The translations under genes and the position numbers were made by a program. 22,008 nucleotides of DNA, from assembly GCA_016776525.1 (NCBI GenBank), contig JADHTD010000009.1, positions 1-22,008 on the forward strand. The letters run 5' to 3'. How positions within the stretch are numbered: position 1 is the stretch's first letter; the number at the start of each line of letters is the position of its first letter. This DNA is from Rhodospirillales bacterium (lineage in GTDB: Bacteria > Pseudomonadota > Alphaproteobacteria > Rhodospirillales > JADHTD01). This document shows positions 7,301 to 14,562 of this stretch, piece by piece. The notes under the pieces were generated by a model that was not told the origin of the DNA, ran no database searches, and saw only the letters and a program-made list of their open reading frames with translations.

Positions 7301-9210
7301 GCCACCGCCTTCAAGTCGACGGCGGACCCGTCCCGGGTCTGCAGCCCGAAATCATGGATCATGACCAGACGGCCCTCATCGTCACCATCGGCCGGGCGGA
7401 CGGCAAAGGGCATTTCGTCCATCACCTTGAGGCCCATGTGCTCCAACATGGGCAGGATGTCGGAAAGCGGGATGGGGCGCTCGGGGTGATAAATCTTGAA
7501 CCCGATGCGGTTGTCTTCACCGCCGTCGGGCCGGTACAGGCTCATGCCGATGCCGCCTGAGGCCAGCGTGTCTTCGATGTTGTCGATGTCGGCAAGGGCC
7601 GCCGGACCGACGAAGCGGTCGCTGTAACCGGGCGGGAAAGCGTCCTGGTAGCGATCGAAGAGGACCAGCCCCCCGGACTCGCCCTTATCTTCGATGATGG
7701 CTTCTTTCAGGTTGTCCTGCCAGGACCGCGCCGCTTCCACCAGTTGCTGTTCGATGACGGCCGGCTTGTAGGGCGGAATTTTTCCGGGCGTCGTGTGGAT
7801 GATCATGTGGAAGCGGGCCAGCGGTGAATCGCCCAGCTGTGAATACTGAGCCGTCACCCGGCCGTCGAAGGCGGTTTCCAGAATGGACTGCATTTTATGG
7901 CGCAGTTCGGTGGTGTAACGGTCCCGGGGCACATAGATCAGGCACGAGATAAAGCGTTCGAAATCGTCACGGCGGATAAACAGGGCGACGCGCTGGCGTT
8001 CCTGCAGGTGCAGGATGCCGAGGCCGGTCTGCATCAGGTGTTTTTCTGAAACCTGGAACAATTCGTCGCGGGGGAAAGTTTCCAGGATGTGGGCCAGGGC
8101 TTTGCCGTTGTGGCTGGCCGCCGGGAAACCGGCCCGTTCGATGGTGTTCTGCAGCTTGAGGCGCAGCAGAGGAATATCGCGGGGGCTGAGGCTATAGGCA
8201 ACGGAGGTAAAGAGGCCGACGAACAACCTCAGCCCGACCACCTTACCTCTGTCGTCGAACCGTTTGATGCCCAGCATATCCATATGCACGGGGCGGTGCA
8301 CGGTGGATAGCATATTGGTTTTGGAAACCAGCAGGATGTCCGGACGCTCGACGAAGGAGCGCACTTCGGGCGGCATCGACCGCAGGGTTCTGAGTTCACT
8401 GAAGACGGTACGCTTTGCATCGCGCAACAGGCCCAACCCGGACCGCTTGTTGACGGTCACCTTGGTCGACCGGCCGCTGCCCTTGAAGCCGTAGTCCCGA
8501 TAGCCGAGGAAGGTGAAATGGTTGTCGTGAATCCATTGCAGGAAATCGACGACTTCGGAGGCTTCCGAAGCCGGGATGTTGGAAGGCAGCAGGTCCTGGT
8601 CTTCGATAACGGCGCTCATGGCCAGGCGCATCTTGCGCCAATCTTCGACGGCGGACCGGACATCCCGGAGAACCCCTTTGACGCCTTCCCTGATTTCCTC
8701 GTGGCGGCTGTCGGGCTGTTCCGTCACTTCCAGGTAAATGTAGGATTCGACAATGGCGCTGAGGTCGGTTTTCCCGCGCTCCATAACTTTGGTCAGCCTG
8801 CCGGTCTTCGAGCGGTGGACGCGGATCACCGGATGGATGGCCAAATGCACGGTCATGCCCCGGCGGTTGAGTTCGGTGGCTATCGAATCGACCAGGAAAG
8901 GCATGTCGTCGGTAATGATTTCGATAACGGTAATGTCCGCTTTCCAGCCGTCTTTCCGCTGGCGGGGGTTGAAGACCCGCACCCTGGACTTATTGTGGCC
9001 CCGGGTGTGGCCTGTTTTCCAGTGGGCCAGGACGGCGGCATAGAGGGCGGCGGGATCACGGCCCGCTAGGTCTTCCGGCGGCACGTGGTAAAAATACTGG
9101 CGGGTGAATTGACGTATTTTAGCCGCCTCTGAAGCCCTGACGGCTTTTCCGGTCAATGAGGCAACCCGGTTGATGAGCTTGGTTTTTTCTCCGTTACCGA
9201 CGTCCGGCAT
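4354..9210 (-). CDS. gdhB: NAD-specific glutamate dehydrogenase, large (~180 kDa) type
   Basis: The enzyme oxidatively deaminates glutamate to 2-oxoglutarate and ammonium with NAD+, in the cytoplasm. With the start chosen here it has 1618 residues, typical of the large bacterial family (Bac_GDH). The N-terminal ~650 residues contain ACT-like regulatory segments (for example [17 protein letters not shown]). The catalytic part shows [20 protein letters not shown] and [14 protein letters not shown], with the lysine at about residue 854. The NAD-binding [13 protein letters not shown] is near residue 990, followed by [9 protein letters not shown]. A long C-terminal helical region follows. The ATG at 9210 is preferred over an upstream TTG at 9267 because GGGAGG lies 7 bases before it. 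The gene is monocistronic, diverges from a small membrane protein gene and ends in a stop-adjacent repeat. The family is usually allosterically regulated; the effector here is unknown. Confidence 0.96.
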   Translation of the reverse strand: [1618 protein letters not shown]

Positions 9211-9364
9211 CTTATCCCTCCCTGTGTTCCGGATTGCCCCGTAGTTGCGGACCGGTCCAGACTGCAATGGTATGTTGGAATGCTATCCTAAAGCTGGAGG
9301 CAGGCATAGGAATTTTCAAATGATTTCATGCCCCTCGGCAATTTCACGCTGATAAAAAATTTAC

Positions 9365-9390
9365 CGGGGGGGCTTGTCTGCTCCCCCCCG
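9365..9390. terminator. G7/C7 hairpin in the gdhB-orf135 divergent region
   Basis: CGGGGGGG at 9365-9372 pairs perfectly with CCCCCCCG at 9383-9390 around a 10-base loop. On the minus strand the stem is followed by a stretch reading TAAATTTTTTATC, so it resembles an intrinsic terminator facing gdhB. No minus-strand gene lies directly to its right, so it would act in the gdhB leader or block antisense transcription. A TATGAT at 9399-9404 may be a -10 box for the plus-strand gene. Confidence 0.5.
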
Positions 9391-9424
9391 TTGGCCGTTA
9401 TGATGCAAGCGGAGGCAGGCAATC

Positions 9425-9832
9425 ATGGCACCCAGCGACGGCCCCGCCGAACAGGCCGGCCCGGCAACGGCAACCGATCCGCAAGACCCCGTCGATCCGG
9501 TAACCCTGACCGTCGAGGCCAATTGGCTGTTTGCCCGGCTGGAGCCCTGGATTCTCGACACCCTGAACCCTGAACAGAAAGAAGCCCTGCACCGGGCCGC
9601 CTTCGATACCGGCGAAAACCGGCCGCCGCTCAACATCCGGGTCAGCCTGCCTTTCTTGCGGCGGCATTTCTACCTGACGGTGATCGGCGGTGAGGAACGC
9701 CGTAGCCGGGAACGCCGCAACCACGACCGCCACCGATATCCCCTGCGCACGGCTGCCAACATCGCTTTTGTTGTCGGCATCGGGGCGGTGCTATATATGA
9801 TGGTGCTGGTCGTTTTAGGGCTGCAACCGTAA
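9425..9832 (+). CDS. small hypothetical protein with one C-terminal membrane helix
   Basis: I do not assign this 135-residue protein to a named family. The first ~28 residues are rich in Ala, Pro and Asp and probably disordered. Residues 28-65 (TLTVEANWLFARLEPWIL onward) look helical. Residues 70-88 contain a predicted strand-like stretch, NIRVSLPFLRRHFYLTVIGG. A strongly basic segment follows (EERRSRERRNHDRHR, 90-104), then one hydrophobic helix at about 111-132 and a very short tail. The basic run before the helix suggests an N-in, tail-anchored inner-membrane protein. GGAGG lies 9 bases before the ATG. It is divergent from gdhB and lies 68 bases upstream of the LegB-like gene on the same strand. 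No catalytic motif is visible. Confidence 0.8.
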   Translation: MAPSDGPAEQAGPATATDPQDPVDPVTLTVEANWLFARLEPWILDTLNPEQKEALHRAAFDTGENRPPLNIRVSLPFLRRHFYLTVIGGEERRSRERRNHDRHRYPLRTAANIAFVVGIGAVLYMMVLVVLGLQP

Positions 9833-9900
9833 TCTATCGCCGGTTATGCTGTAACCATCGGGGATTATTTAAGAGTCGAAACGGAATCGGGCTTTAACTT

Positions 9901-10911
9901 ATGGCGGCAAAACGCATTTTGGTCACCGGCGCCGACGGCTTTATCGGCTCGCACCTAACGGAGGCCCTGGTCCGGGCCGGCTATACGGTCCGCGCCTTTG
10001 TCTATTACAATTCCTTCGGCCACCGGGGCTGGCTGGACGACAGCCCGGCGGAAATCCTGGGTGACCTTGATGTCTTCGCCGGCGACATCCGCGACCCCAA
10101 CGGTGTGCGCGAAGCGGTCAGGGGCTGTGACACGGTGCTGCATCTGGCGGCTCTGATCGGCATCCCTTTTTCCTATCATTCGCCGGATGCCTATGTGGAC
10201 ACCAACATCAAGGGCACACTCAACGTCCTCCAGGCGGTGCGCGACCTGGGCGTCACGCGGCTGGTCCACACGTCGACCAGCGAAGTTTACGGTACCGCCC
10301 AAAGTGTGCCTATTACCGAAGACCATCCCTTGCAGGGACAGTCCCCCTATGCGGCAACCAAGATTGCCGCCGATCAGCTGGCGCTCAGCTTCCACCGGTC
10401 TTTCGAAACGCCGGTGGCCATCCTGCGTCCCTTCAACACCTACGGGCCGCGCCAATCGGCCCGCGCCGTGCTGCCGACCATCATCACGCAATTGCTCTCA
10501 GGGCAGTCAATGCTGGAACTGGGCTCGGTGGCGCCGACCCGGGATTTCAATTATGTCGGCGACACGGTCGAGGCCTTCCTCAAGGCCGCCGAAACCGACG
10601 GCGGAGCCATTATTGGCGATGTCGTCAACATCGGTTCCAATTTCGAGATTTCCATCGGCGCCGCCGCCCAGGTGATTGCCGAAGTAATCGGCGTCGAGGC
10701 CGAAATCGTCAGCCAGGACCAGCGCATCCGCCCGCCGGACAGCGAGGTCGAACGGCTGTGGGCTGACAATGCCCGGGCCCGGGAACGGCTCGGCTGGGAA
10801 CCGGCCCATGGCGGGCCGGAAGGATTCCGGCGGGGTGTCGCCAAAACCATCGAATGGTACCGGCAGCCGGAAAACCTGATGCGTTTCGACGCCGGGCGCT
10901 ATCACGTATAA
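9901..10911 (+). CDS. LegB-like NAD-dependent sugar-nucleotide 4,6-dehydratase (extended SDR)
   Basis: This is a 336-residue extended short-chain dehydrogenase/reductase. The dinucleotide motif GADGFIG is at 10-16 and an acidic GDIRD at 61-65. The catalytic region reads HTSTSEVYG at 123-131, and SPYAATK supplies Y150 and K154. RPFNTYGPRQSAR at 176-188 is the substrate-side motif of UDP-hexose dehydratases. The YYNSFGHRGWLDD segment (35-47) resembles LegB-type UDP-GlcNAc 4,6-dehydratases, which act early in legionaminic acid and related nonulosonate routes, often for flagellin glycosylation. Position 127 is Ser where RmlB-type dehydratases have Asp. No other nonulosonate gene is in the window, so the pathway is inferred. 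The start at 9901 puts the Rossmann motif at the usual distance from the N-terminus. Confidence 0.88.
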   Translation: MAAKRILVTGADGFIGSHLTEALVRAGYTVRAFVYYNSFGHRGWLDDSPAEILGDLDVFAGDIRDPNGVREAVRGCDTVLHLAALIGIPFSYHSPDAYVDTNIKGTLNVLQAVRDLGVTRLVHTSTSEVYGTAQSVPITEDHPLQGQSPYAATKIAADQLALSFHRSFETPVAILRPFNTYGPRQSARAVLPTIITQLLSGQSMLELGSVAPTRDFNYVGDTVEAFLKAAETDGGAIIGDVVNIGSNFEISIGAAAQVIAEVIGVEAEIVSQDQRIRPPDSEVERLWADNARARERLGWEPAHGGPEGFRRGVAKTIEWYRQPENLMRFDAGRYHV

Positions 10912-11127
10912 GGCCAATTGCCGGCTGCTTCTTAATCCTCACATTGAATTGAGCGAAGATGACTCGCCCGAAAGGCGCGTTTGAGATACTATCCTTTCGT
11001 ATAAGAAACTGCTGTAGACCGCTGTGTGCTCATAGTTTTCAGGCTTTTGGGGTTATCCGGTCTTGCTGGCCGGATGGCCCTGATCACTGCCTGATGGGGC
11101 TGTATCCACCGGGGAGGATGGGACGGC

Positions 11128-11892
11128 ATGACCGGTTTGATGAAAAAGGGCGCCCTTAGTGCCTGCCTCGTCTTACTGCTGCACGCTCCCGCGGCGGCCT
11201 CCGAGCCCCTTAAGTTTGCCCTCTACGACTTCTTTCCCTTCGGGGCCCGAGATGCCAACGGCACATTATCGGGCCTGTTTTATGACCTCTCCAAGGCCAT
11301 CGAATTCAACTCCGGACTCTCCTTTGACTATTCCTTTACGCCCATACCCCGGGCCATCCGCGCCGTCAGTAATGGCCAGGCCGATGTCACCATTTCGGGG
11401 GGCGTTATCAAGGGCGCCGTCTCTCTCGGTCCCGTCGGCTGCCACCAGACCGTCGTCCTGCCGCGCCTTGGGGCCGGCATTTCGAAGCTGAGCGACCTGA
11501 AGGGCAAATCGGTCGGTTTTGTCACCAAGGGAATCCATTACAAAAAATTCGCAACGAAATTCGGCCTTCAGCCCATTCAGAGCAACACCAGCAAATCCCT
11601 GGTCCGCATGCTGCTGCGAGAACGGATCGACGGTTTCTTTACCAGCGACGTGGTCTTTGACGCCTATGTCCAAAGCCGGAAATTCGGCGCCGGTCTTCCC
11701 AGCGGATGGACCGGCAAGCTGGCGCCTTACGTTGTTGTTGAAACCATCGAGCCCAACCTTTTTATTTCCGCCAAATCGAAACACCAAGGCCAAGCCGGCA
11801 GGCTCCGCGCAGCCGTTACGGCGGCCCGGCAGGACGGGTCCTTTGAAAAAATATACCGCAAGCACGGCTCGCGCTTCGGCGGGCGCTGTTGA
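11128..11892 (+). CDS. orphan periplasmic solute-binding protein (SBP_bac_3-like)
   Basis: The product is 254 residues. It has an N-terminal signal peptide: basic MKK at 5-7, a hydrophobic core to about residue 20, and a likely cleavage near AAA-SE at 24/25. The mature part starts with the LKFALYDFFPFGARDANGTL strand-loop typical of family 3 extracellular solute-binding domains. It continues with the inter-domain features DVTISGG and DLKGKSVGFVTKG and ends in a helix (DGSFEKIYRKHGS). Such proteins deliver polar amino acids or related solutes to ABC permeases, but no permease or ATPase gene is adjacent, so the ligand and partner are unknown. The ATG at 11128 has GGGAGG ten bases upstream; a second ATG at codon 5 has no ribosome site. 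The gene converges on tRNA-Gly. The preceding 216 bases contain no gene. Confidence 0.85.
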   Translation: MTGLMKKGALSACLVLLLHAPAAASEPLKFALYDFFPFGARDANGTLSGLFYDLSKAIEFNSGLSFDYSFTPIPRAIRAVSNGQADVTISGGVIKGAVSLGPVGCHQTVVLPRLGAGISKLSDLKGKSVGFVTKGIHYKKFATKFGLQPIQSNTSKSLVRMLLRERIDGFFTSDVVFDAYVQSRKFGAGLPSGWTGKLAPYVVVETIEPNLFISAKSKHQGQAGRLRAAVTAARQDGSFEKIYRKHGSRFGGRC

Positions 11893-11922
11893 GGAAATTG
11901 ATTTCACAAATTATCGGAAAAA

Positions 11923-11997
11923 TGGAGCGGGCGATGAGATTCGAACTCACGACATTCACGTTGGCAACGTGATGCTCTACCACTGAGCTACGCCCGC
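11923..11997 (-). tRNA. tRNA-Gly (anticodon GCC), CCA encoded
   Basis: The minus strand folds into a complete cloverleaf. The acceptor GCGGGCG (11991-11997) pairs with CGCCCGC (11927-11933). The D arm is GCTCAGTGGTAGAGC. The anticodon stem TCACG/CGTGA encloses the loop TTGCCAA, giving anticodon GCC. A five-base variable region precedes the T arm GTGAG-TTCGAAT-CTCAT. The discriminator is U (11926) and the 3' CCA is genome-encoded at 11923-11925. A T5 run directly after CCA on the minus strand (11918-11922) probably terminates it. Confidence 0.97.
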
Positions 11998-12015
11998 ATC
12001 CGTATGAAGGCGCGC

Positions 12016-12043
12016 ATAATAAGACCTGTTCGGCGCATTGCAA
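12016..12043 (-). promoter_or_regulatory. sigma-70-type promoter of tRNA-Gly
   Basis: On the minus strand, TTGCAA (12038-12043) and TATTAT (12016-12021) are separated by 16 bases. The -10 box ends 18 bases before the mature tRNA 5' end, which leaves room for a short leader. Position and spacing fit well; the -35 box matches TTGACA at four of six positions. Confidence 0.65.
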
Positions 12044-12111
12044 GCCTCAACTTGGCTGCCTCTATGAGATCCGGCCTTGAGGCCGCCCCGGCCCCCCGAT
12101 AAAGTGCCGTC

Positions 12112-12603
12112 ATGCCCGCCACCATCGACGACCTGTATGCCCGCTTCGACGATCTCGGCATTCGCACGACGACCGTCGAGCACCCTGCCGTTCACACCGC
12201 CAAGGAATATGAAGGCCTGCGCGACAGGCTGCCGGGCGGGCTCTGCAGAAACCTCTTCCTCAAGGACAAAAAGGGGGCGCTGTGGCTGGTGGTCACCACC
12301 GTCGACCGCCAGATCGACATGAAGGACCTGCGCCGCCGCATTGGCTCCAACCACTTGTCCTTCGGCAAGGCGGATTTGTTGCGCGAAGTGCTGGGCGTCG
12401 AGCCCGGCTCGGTGACGCCTTTTGCCCTGATCAACGATACCGGCCAGCGGGTCCGGGTGGTTCTCGACAAGCAGATGATGGGCCAGGATATCCTCAACTA
12501 TCACCCCCTGGCCAACACGGCGTCGACGGCCATTTCCGCCGGTGATCTGCTGCGCTTTATCCAGCACTGCGGCCACCGTCCCGATATCGTTGAGTTGGAC
12601 TGA
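12112..12603 (+). CDS. YbaK/EbsC-family aminoacyl-tRNA deacylase, ProXp-ala (PrdX)-like
   Basis: The 163-residue protein is a single YbaK/EbsC editing domain. Proteins of this subgroup hydrolyse mischarged Ala-tRNA(Pro) in trans when prolyl-tRNA synthetase lacks its own editing insertion. Visible signatures are HPAVHTAKE at 24-32, the conserved lysine in NLFLKDKKG (K51), GSVTPFAL at 99-106, and HPLANTAST at 131-139. The HPL-N-A-T ending is characteristic of the ProXp-ala branch rather than YbaK (Cys-tRNA(Pro)). The gene stands alone, 115 bases from the divergent tRNA-Gly and 127 bases before the CnoX gene. The exact mischarged substrate is inferred from family resemblance. Confidence 0.9.
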   Translation: MPATIDDLYARFDDLGIRTTTVEHPAVHTAKEYEGLRDRLPGGLCRNLFLKDKKGALWLVVTTVDRQIDMKDLRRRIGSNHLSFGKADLLREVLGVEPGSVTPFALINDTGQRVRVVLDKQMMGQDILNYHPLANTASTAISAGDLLRFIQHCGHRPDIVELD

Positions 12604-12730
12604 TTGATTTTCCCCTTCGGGGCATCGCTCCGGCCCGAAACCGCCAATGACTTTTTTTGCCCAGGGCCTTGCGCGATCCGCCGGAAGCGGCCATTTATGG
12701 GATGCAATTAGAAGCAGGACCGAATAAATT

Positions 12731-13651
12731 ATGGAAATTACCCTGAATTCCGCCGCCGCGGCGGCGGGCGGCAGCGCCCAAAACCTGATCAAGGACAGCG
12801 ATACCCAGAATTTCGCCGCCGATGTCATCGAGCCATCGGCCCAGGTGCCGGTTATCGTCGATTTCTGGGCCCCCTGGTGCGAGCCCTGCAAACAGCTGGG
12901 GCCAATGCTGGAAAAAGCCGTTACCGAGGCCGGCGGCATCGTCCGCATGGTCAAGATCAACGTTGACGACAACCAGGAGCTGGCGCAACAGCTGCGCATC
13001 CAGTCGATCCCGGCGGTATATGTCTTCCGTGACGGCAAGCCCGTTGACGGCTTTACCGGCGCCGTGCCGGCCAGCCAGATCAAGGCCCTCATCGACCGCG
13101 TCACCGGTGACGCCAAATCACCCGTCGACGAGGTTCTGGAACACGCCAAAGCCGCCCTTGACGGCGGCGATGTCGAGACCGCCAAGGCGGCTTATGCCCA
13201 GGTTCTGCAACACGCCGGCGACAACAAACCGGCGCTGGCCGGCATTCTCCGCTGCGCCCTGGCCGAGGATGACCTGGAGGGGGCCCGCCAGATCGCCGAC
13301 GGCCTCAACGACGAATTCCGGGCTGACAGCGACATCGCCGCCGCCATCACCGCCCTCGAACTGGCCGAGCAAAGCGGCAATGCGGACAGCGGACAAATTG
13401 CCGGGCTTCAGGAAAAACTTGCTCAAAATGAAAACGACCACCAGACCCGGCTTGACCTCGGCATGGCGCTTTACGGTGCCGGCCAGACGGAGGCCGCCCT
13501 CGATGAGCTGTTGGAGCTGATCCGCCGCGACCGGGCCTGGAACGACGAGGCCGGGCGCAAGCAGATGGTAAAGATTTTTGAGGCCCTGGGGCCGACCGAT
13601 CCGCTGGTTGCCACGGCCCGGCGGCAGCTGTCGTCGATACTGTTCTCATGA
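12731..13651 (+). CDS. cnoX: CnoX/YbbN-type thioredoxin-domain co-chaperone
   Basis: The 306-residue product has an N-terminal thioredoxin fold (about 15-125) with the redox motif WCEPC at 49-53 and the cis-proline in QSIPAVYVF (P94). A C-terminal half of roughly 180 residues is built from Ala/Leu-rich helical hairpins resembling TPR units. This two-part layout is that of CnoX (YbbN), which holds unfolding proteins and passes them to chaperones, and which can form mixed disulfides. Both active-site cysteines are present, unlike E. coli CnoX, which has lost one. It is the first gene of a compact four-gene plus-strand run; its stop overlaps the next start (ATGA). The ATG at 12731 has only a distant AGGA. 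A small CCCCTTCGGGG hairpin lies in the 127-base leader region at about 12611-12621. Confidence 0.92.
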   Translation: MEITLNSAAAAAGGSAQNLIKDSDTQNFAADVIEPSAQVPVIVDFWAPWCEPCKQLGPMLEKAVTEAGGIVRMVKINVDDNQELAQQLRIQSIPAVYVFRDGKPVDGFTGAVPASQIKALIDRVTGDAKSPVDEVLEHAKAALDGGDVETAKAAYAQVLQHAGDNKPALAGILRCALAEDDLEGARQIADGLNDEFRADSDIAAAITALELAEQSGNADSGQIAGLQEKLAQNENDHQTRLDLGMALYGAGQTEAALDELLELIRRDRAWNDEAGRKQMVKIFEALGPTDPLVATARRQLSSILFS

Positions 13652-14322
13652 GCATGTCCCCCCATCTGCCACTTTCCAGCGACCTGCCGGACGTGTTACC
13701 GGTTTTTCCCCTATCCGGCGCCCTGCTGCTGCCGCATGGGCATCTACCGCTTTATATTTTCGAGCCCCGCTACCTGAGCATGGTGACCGACGCCCTGGGC
13801 CGCGACCGCATGATCGGCATGATCCAGCCCATCATCCCCGAACCCGGCCGGGTCGGAGACTCGGTAAAACTGCATGGTGTCGGTTGCGCCGGGCGCATCG
13901 TTTCCTTTAGCGAAACGGATGACGGCCATTTCGAGATCGTGTTGCTGGGCATCAGCCGTTTCCAGGTTGCGGAGGAGCTTGATCTGCTCAACGGTTACCG
14001 GCGGATCGTTCCCGATTTTGAGGCCTTCCGCTCTGATCAGGACGAAGACGGCGGCATGGTCGCCGACCGCAACCGGCTCCTGAAGGCCGTTCGCGCTTTT
14101 TGCGAAGCCAAGCAGATCGAGGTCGATTGGGAGGCCATCGAAGAGGCCTCCGACGAAGCCTTGGTTTCGTCGCTGTCGATGATCTGCCCGTTCGATCCCC
14201 AGGAAAAACAAGCCCTGCTCGAGTGCAACAATCTCGGCGCACGCAGCGACATGCTGACCTCCCTGATGGAAATGGCGCTTTTGGAGTCCGGCGACGATAC
14301 AGTAACCGCCGCCCGCCATTAA
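13648..14322 (+). CDS. Lon N-terminal (substrate-binding) domain protein
   Basis: The 224-residue protein consists of a Lon N-terminal domain (PF02190 type) without the AAA+ or protease parts of Lon. The domain start LPVFPLSGALLLPHGHLPLYIFEPRY is clear, although only its length and pattern are needed: PLSGALLLPHG and IFEPRYLSMV are the diagnostic stretches. IGMIQP and GCAGRIVSF follow, then a helical C-terminal part containing ICPFDPQEKQALLE. Stand-alone proteins of this size are common in alphaproteobacteria, and their biochemical role is not established. The start overlaps the cnoX stop by four bases, which implies translational coupling. A second in-frame ATG lies two codons later. Placement after a chaperone gene hints at a role in handling unfolded proteins, which is inference. 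Confidence 0.9.
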   Translation: MSMSPHLPLSSDLPDVLPVFPLSGALLLPHGHLPLYIFEPRYLSMVTDALGRDRMIGMIQPIIPEPGRVGDSVKLHGVGCAGRIVSFSETDDGHFEIVLLGISRFQVAEELDLLNGYRRIVPDFEAFRSDQDEDGGMVADRNRLLKAVRAFCEAKQIEVDWEAIEEASDEALVSSLSMICPFDPQEKQALLECNNLGARSDMLTSLMEMALLESGDDTVTAARH

Positions 14323-14342
14323 TTCCGGATAAGGATTTTCCC

Positions 14343-14546
14343 ATGACCGAACAACACAGCGTCGATCCGAAACTATTGGAAATTCTCGTTTGTCCCCTGT
14401 CCAAGGGGCCGCTGGAATACGATGCCGAAGCCCAGGAACTGATCAGCCGGCAGGCCGGGCTGGCTTTTCCGATCCGCGACGGTATCCCCATCATGCTGCC
14501 GGACGAAGCCCGCCCCCTGGGCGACCAGGATTCTTCTGCCGGCTAA
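14343..14546 (+). CDS. Trm112-like small protein (YcaR/UPF0434 type)
   Basis: The 67-residue product reads DPKLLEILVCPLSKGPLEY near the N-terminus, and AGLAFPIRDGIPIMLPDEAR follows; both are standard for the bacterial Trm112-like family. Archaeal and eukaryotic Trm112 activate methyltransferases and bind zinc. This protein has only one cysteine (in VCP), so a family-type zinc site cannot form, as is usual for the bacterial branch. The true start is the ATG at 14343: AAGGA lies 8-9 bases upstream and the conserved N-terminus begins there, although the frame is open further upstream inside the previous gene. It lies 20 bases after the Lon-domain gene and 16 bases before the DUF971 gene. The partner methyltransferase, if any, is not in the window. 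Confidence 0.9.
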   Translation: MTEQHSVDPKLLEILVCPLSKGPLEYDAEAQELISRQAGLAFPIRDGIPIMLPDEARPLGDQDSSAG

Positions 14547-14562
14547 CCCAGGAACAAACCTC

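Noticed and set aside
9320..9352. Ten-codon leader peptide frame before the G7/C7 hairpin
   Set aside because: It has no run of a regulatory amino acid and only a mediocre ribosome site, so it is not listed as a gene.
10959..11159. 66-codon plus-strand frame in the gap before the solute-binding protein
   Set aside because: It lacks a ribosome site, overlaps the start of the signal-peptide gene and resembles no family.
11923..11997. tRNA-Gly as an integration site
   Set aside because: No integrase and no repeated tRNA 3' end were found nearby; flanking genes are housekeeping.
11977..13185. 402-codon minus-strand open frame over tRNA-Gly, the deacylase and cnoX
   Set aside because: It runs through a tRNA gene and is antisense to two conserved proteins; no family motif is visible.
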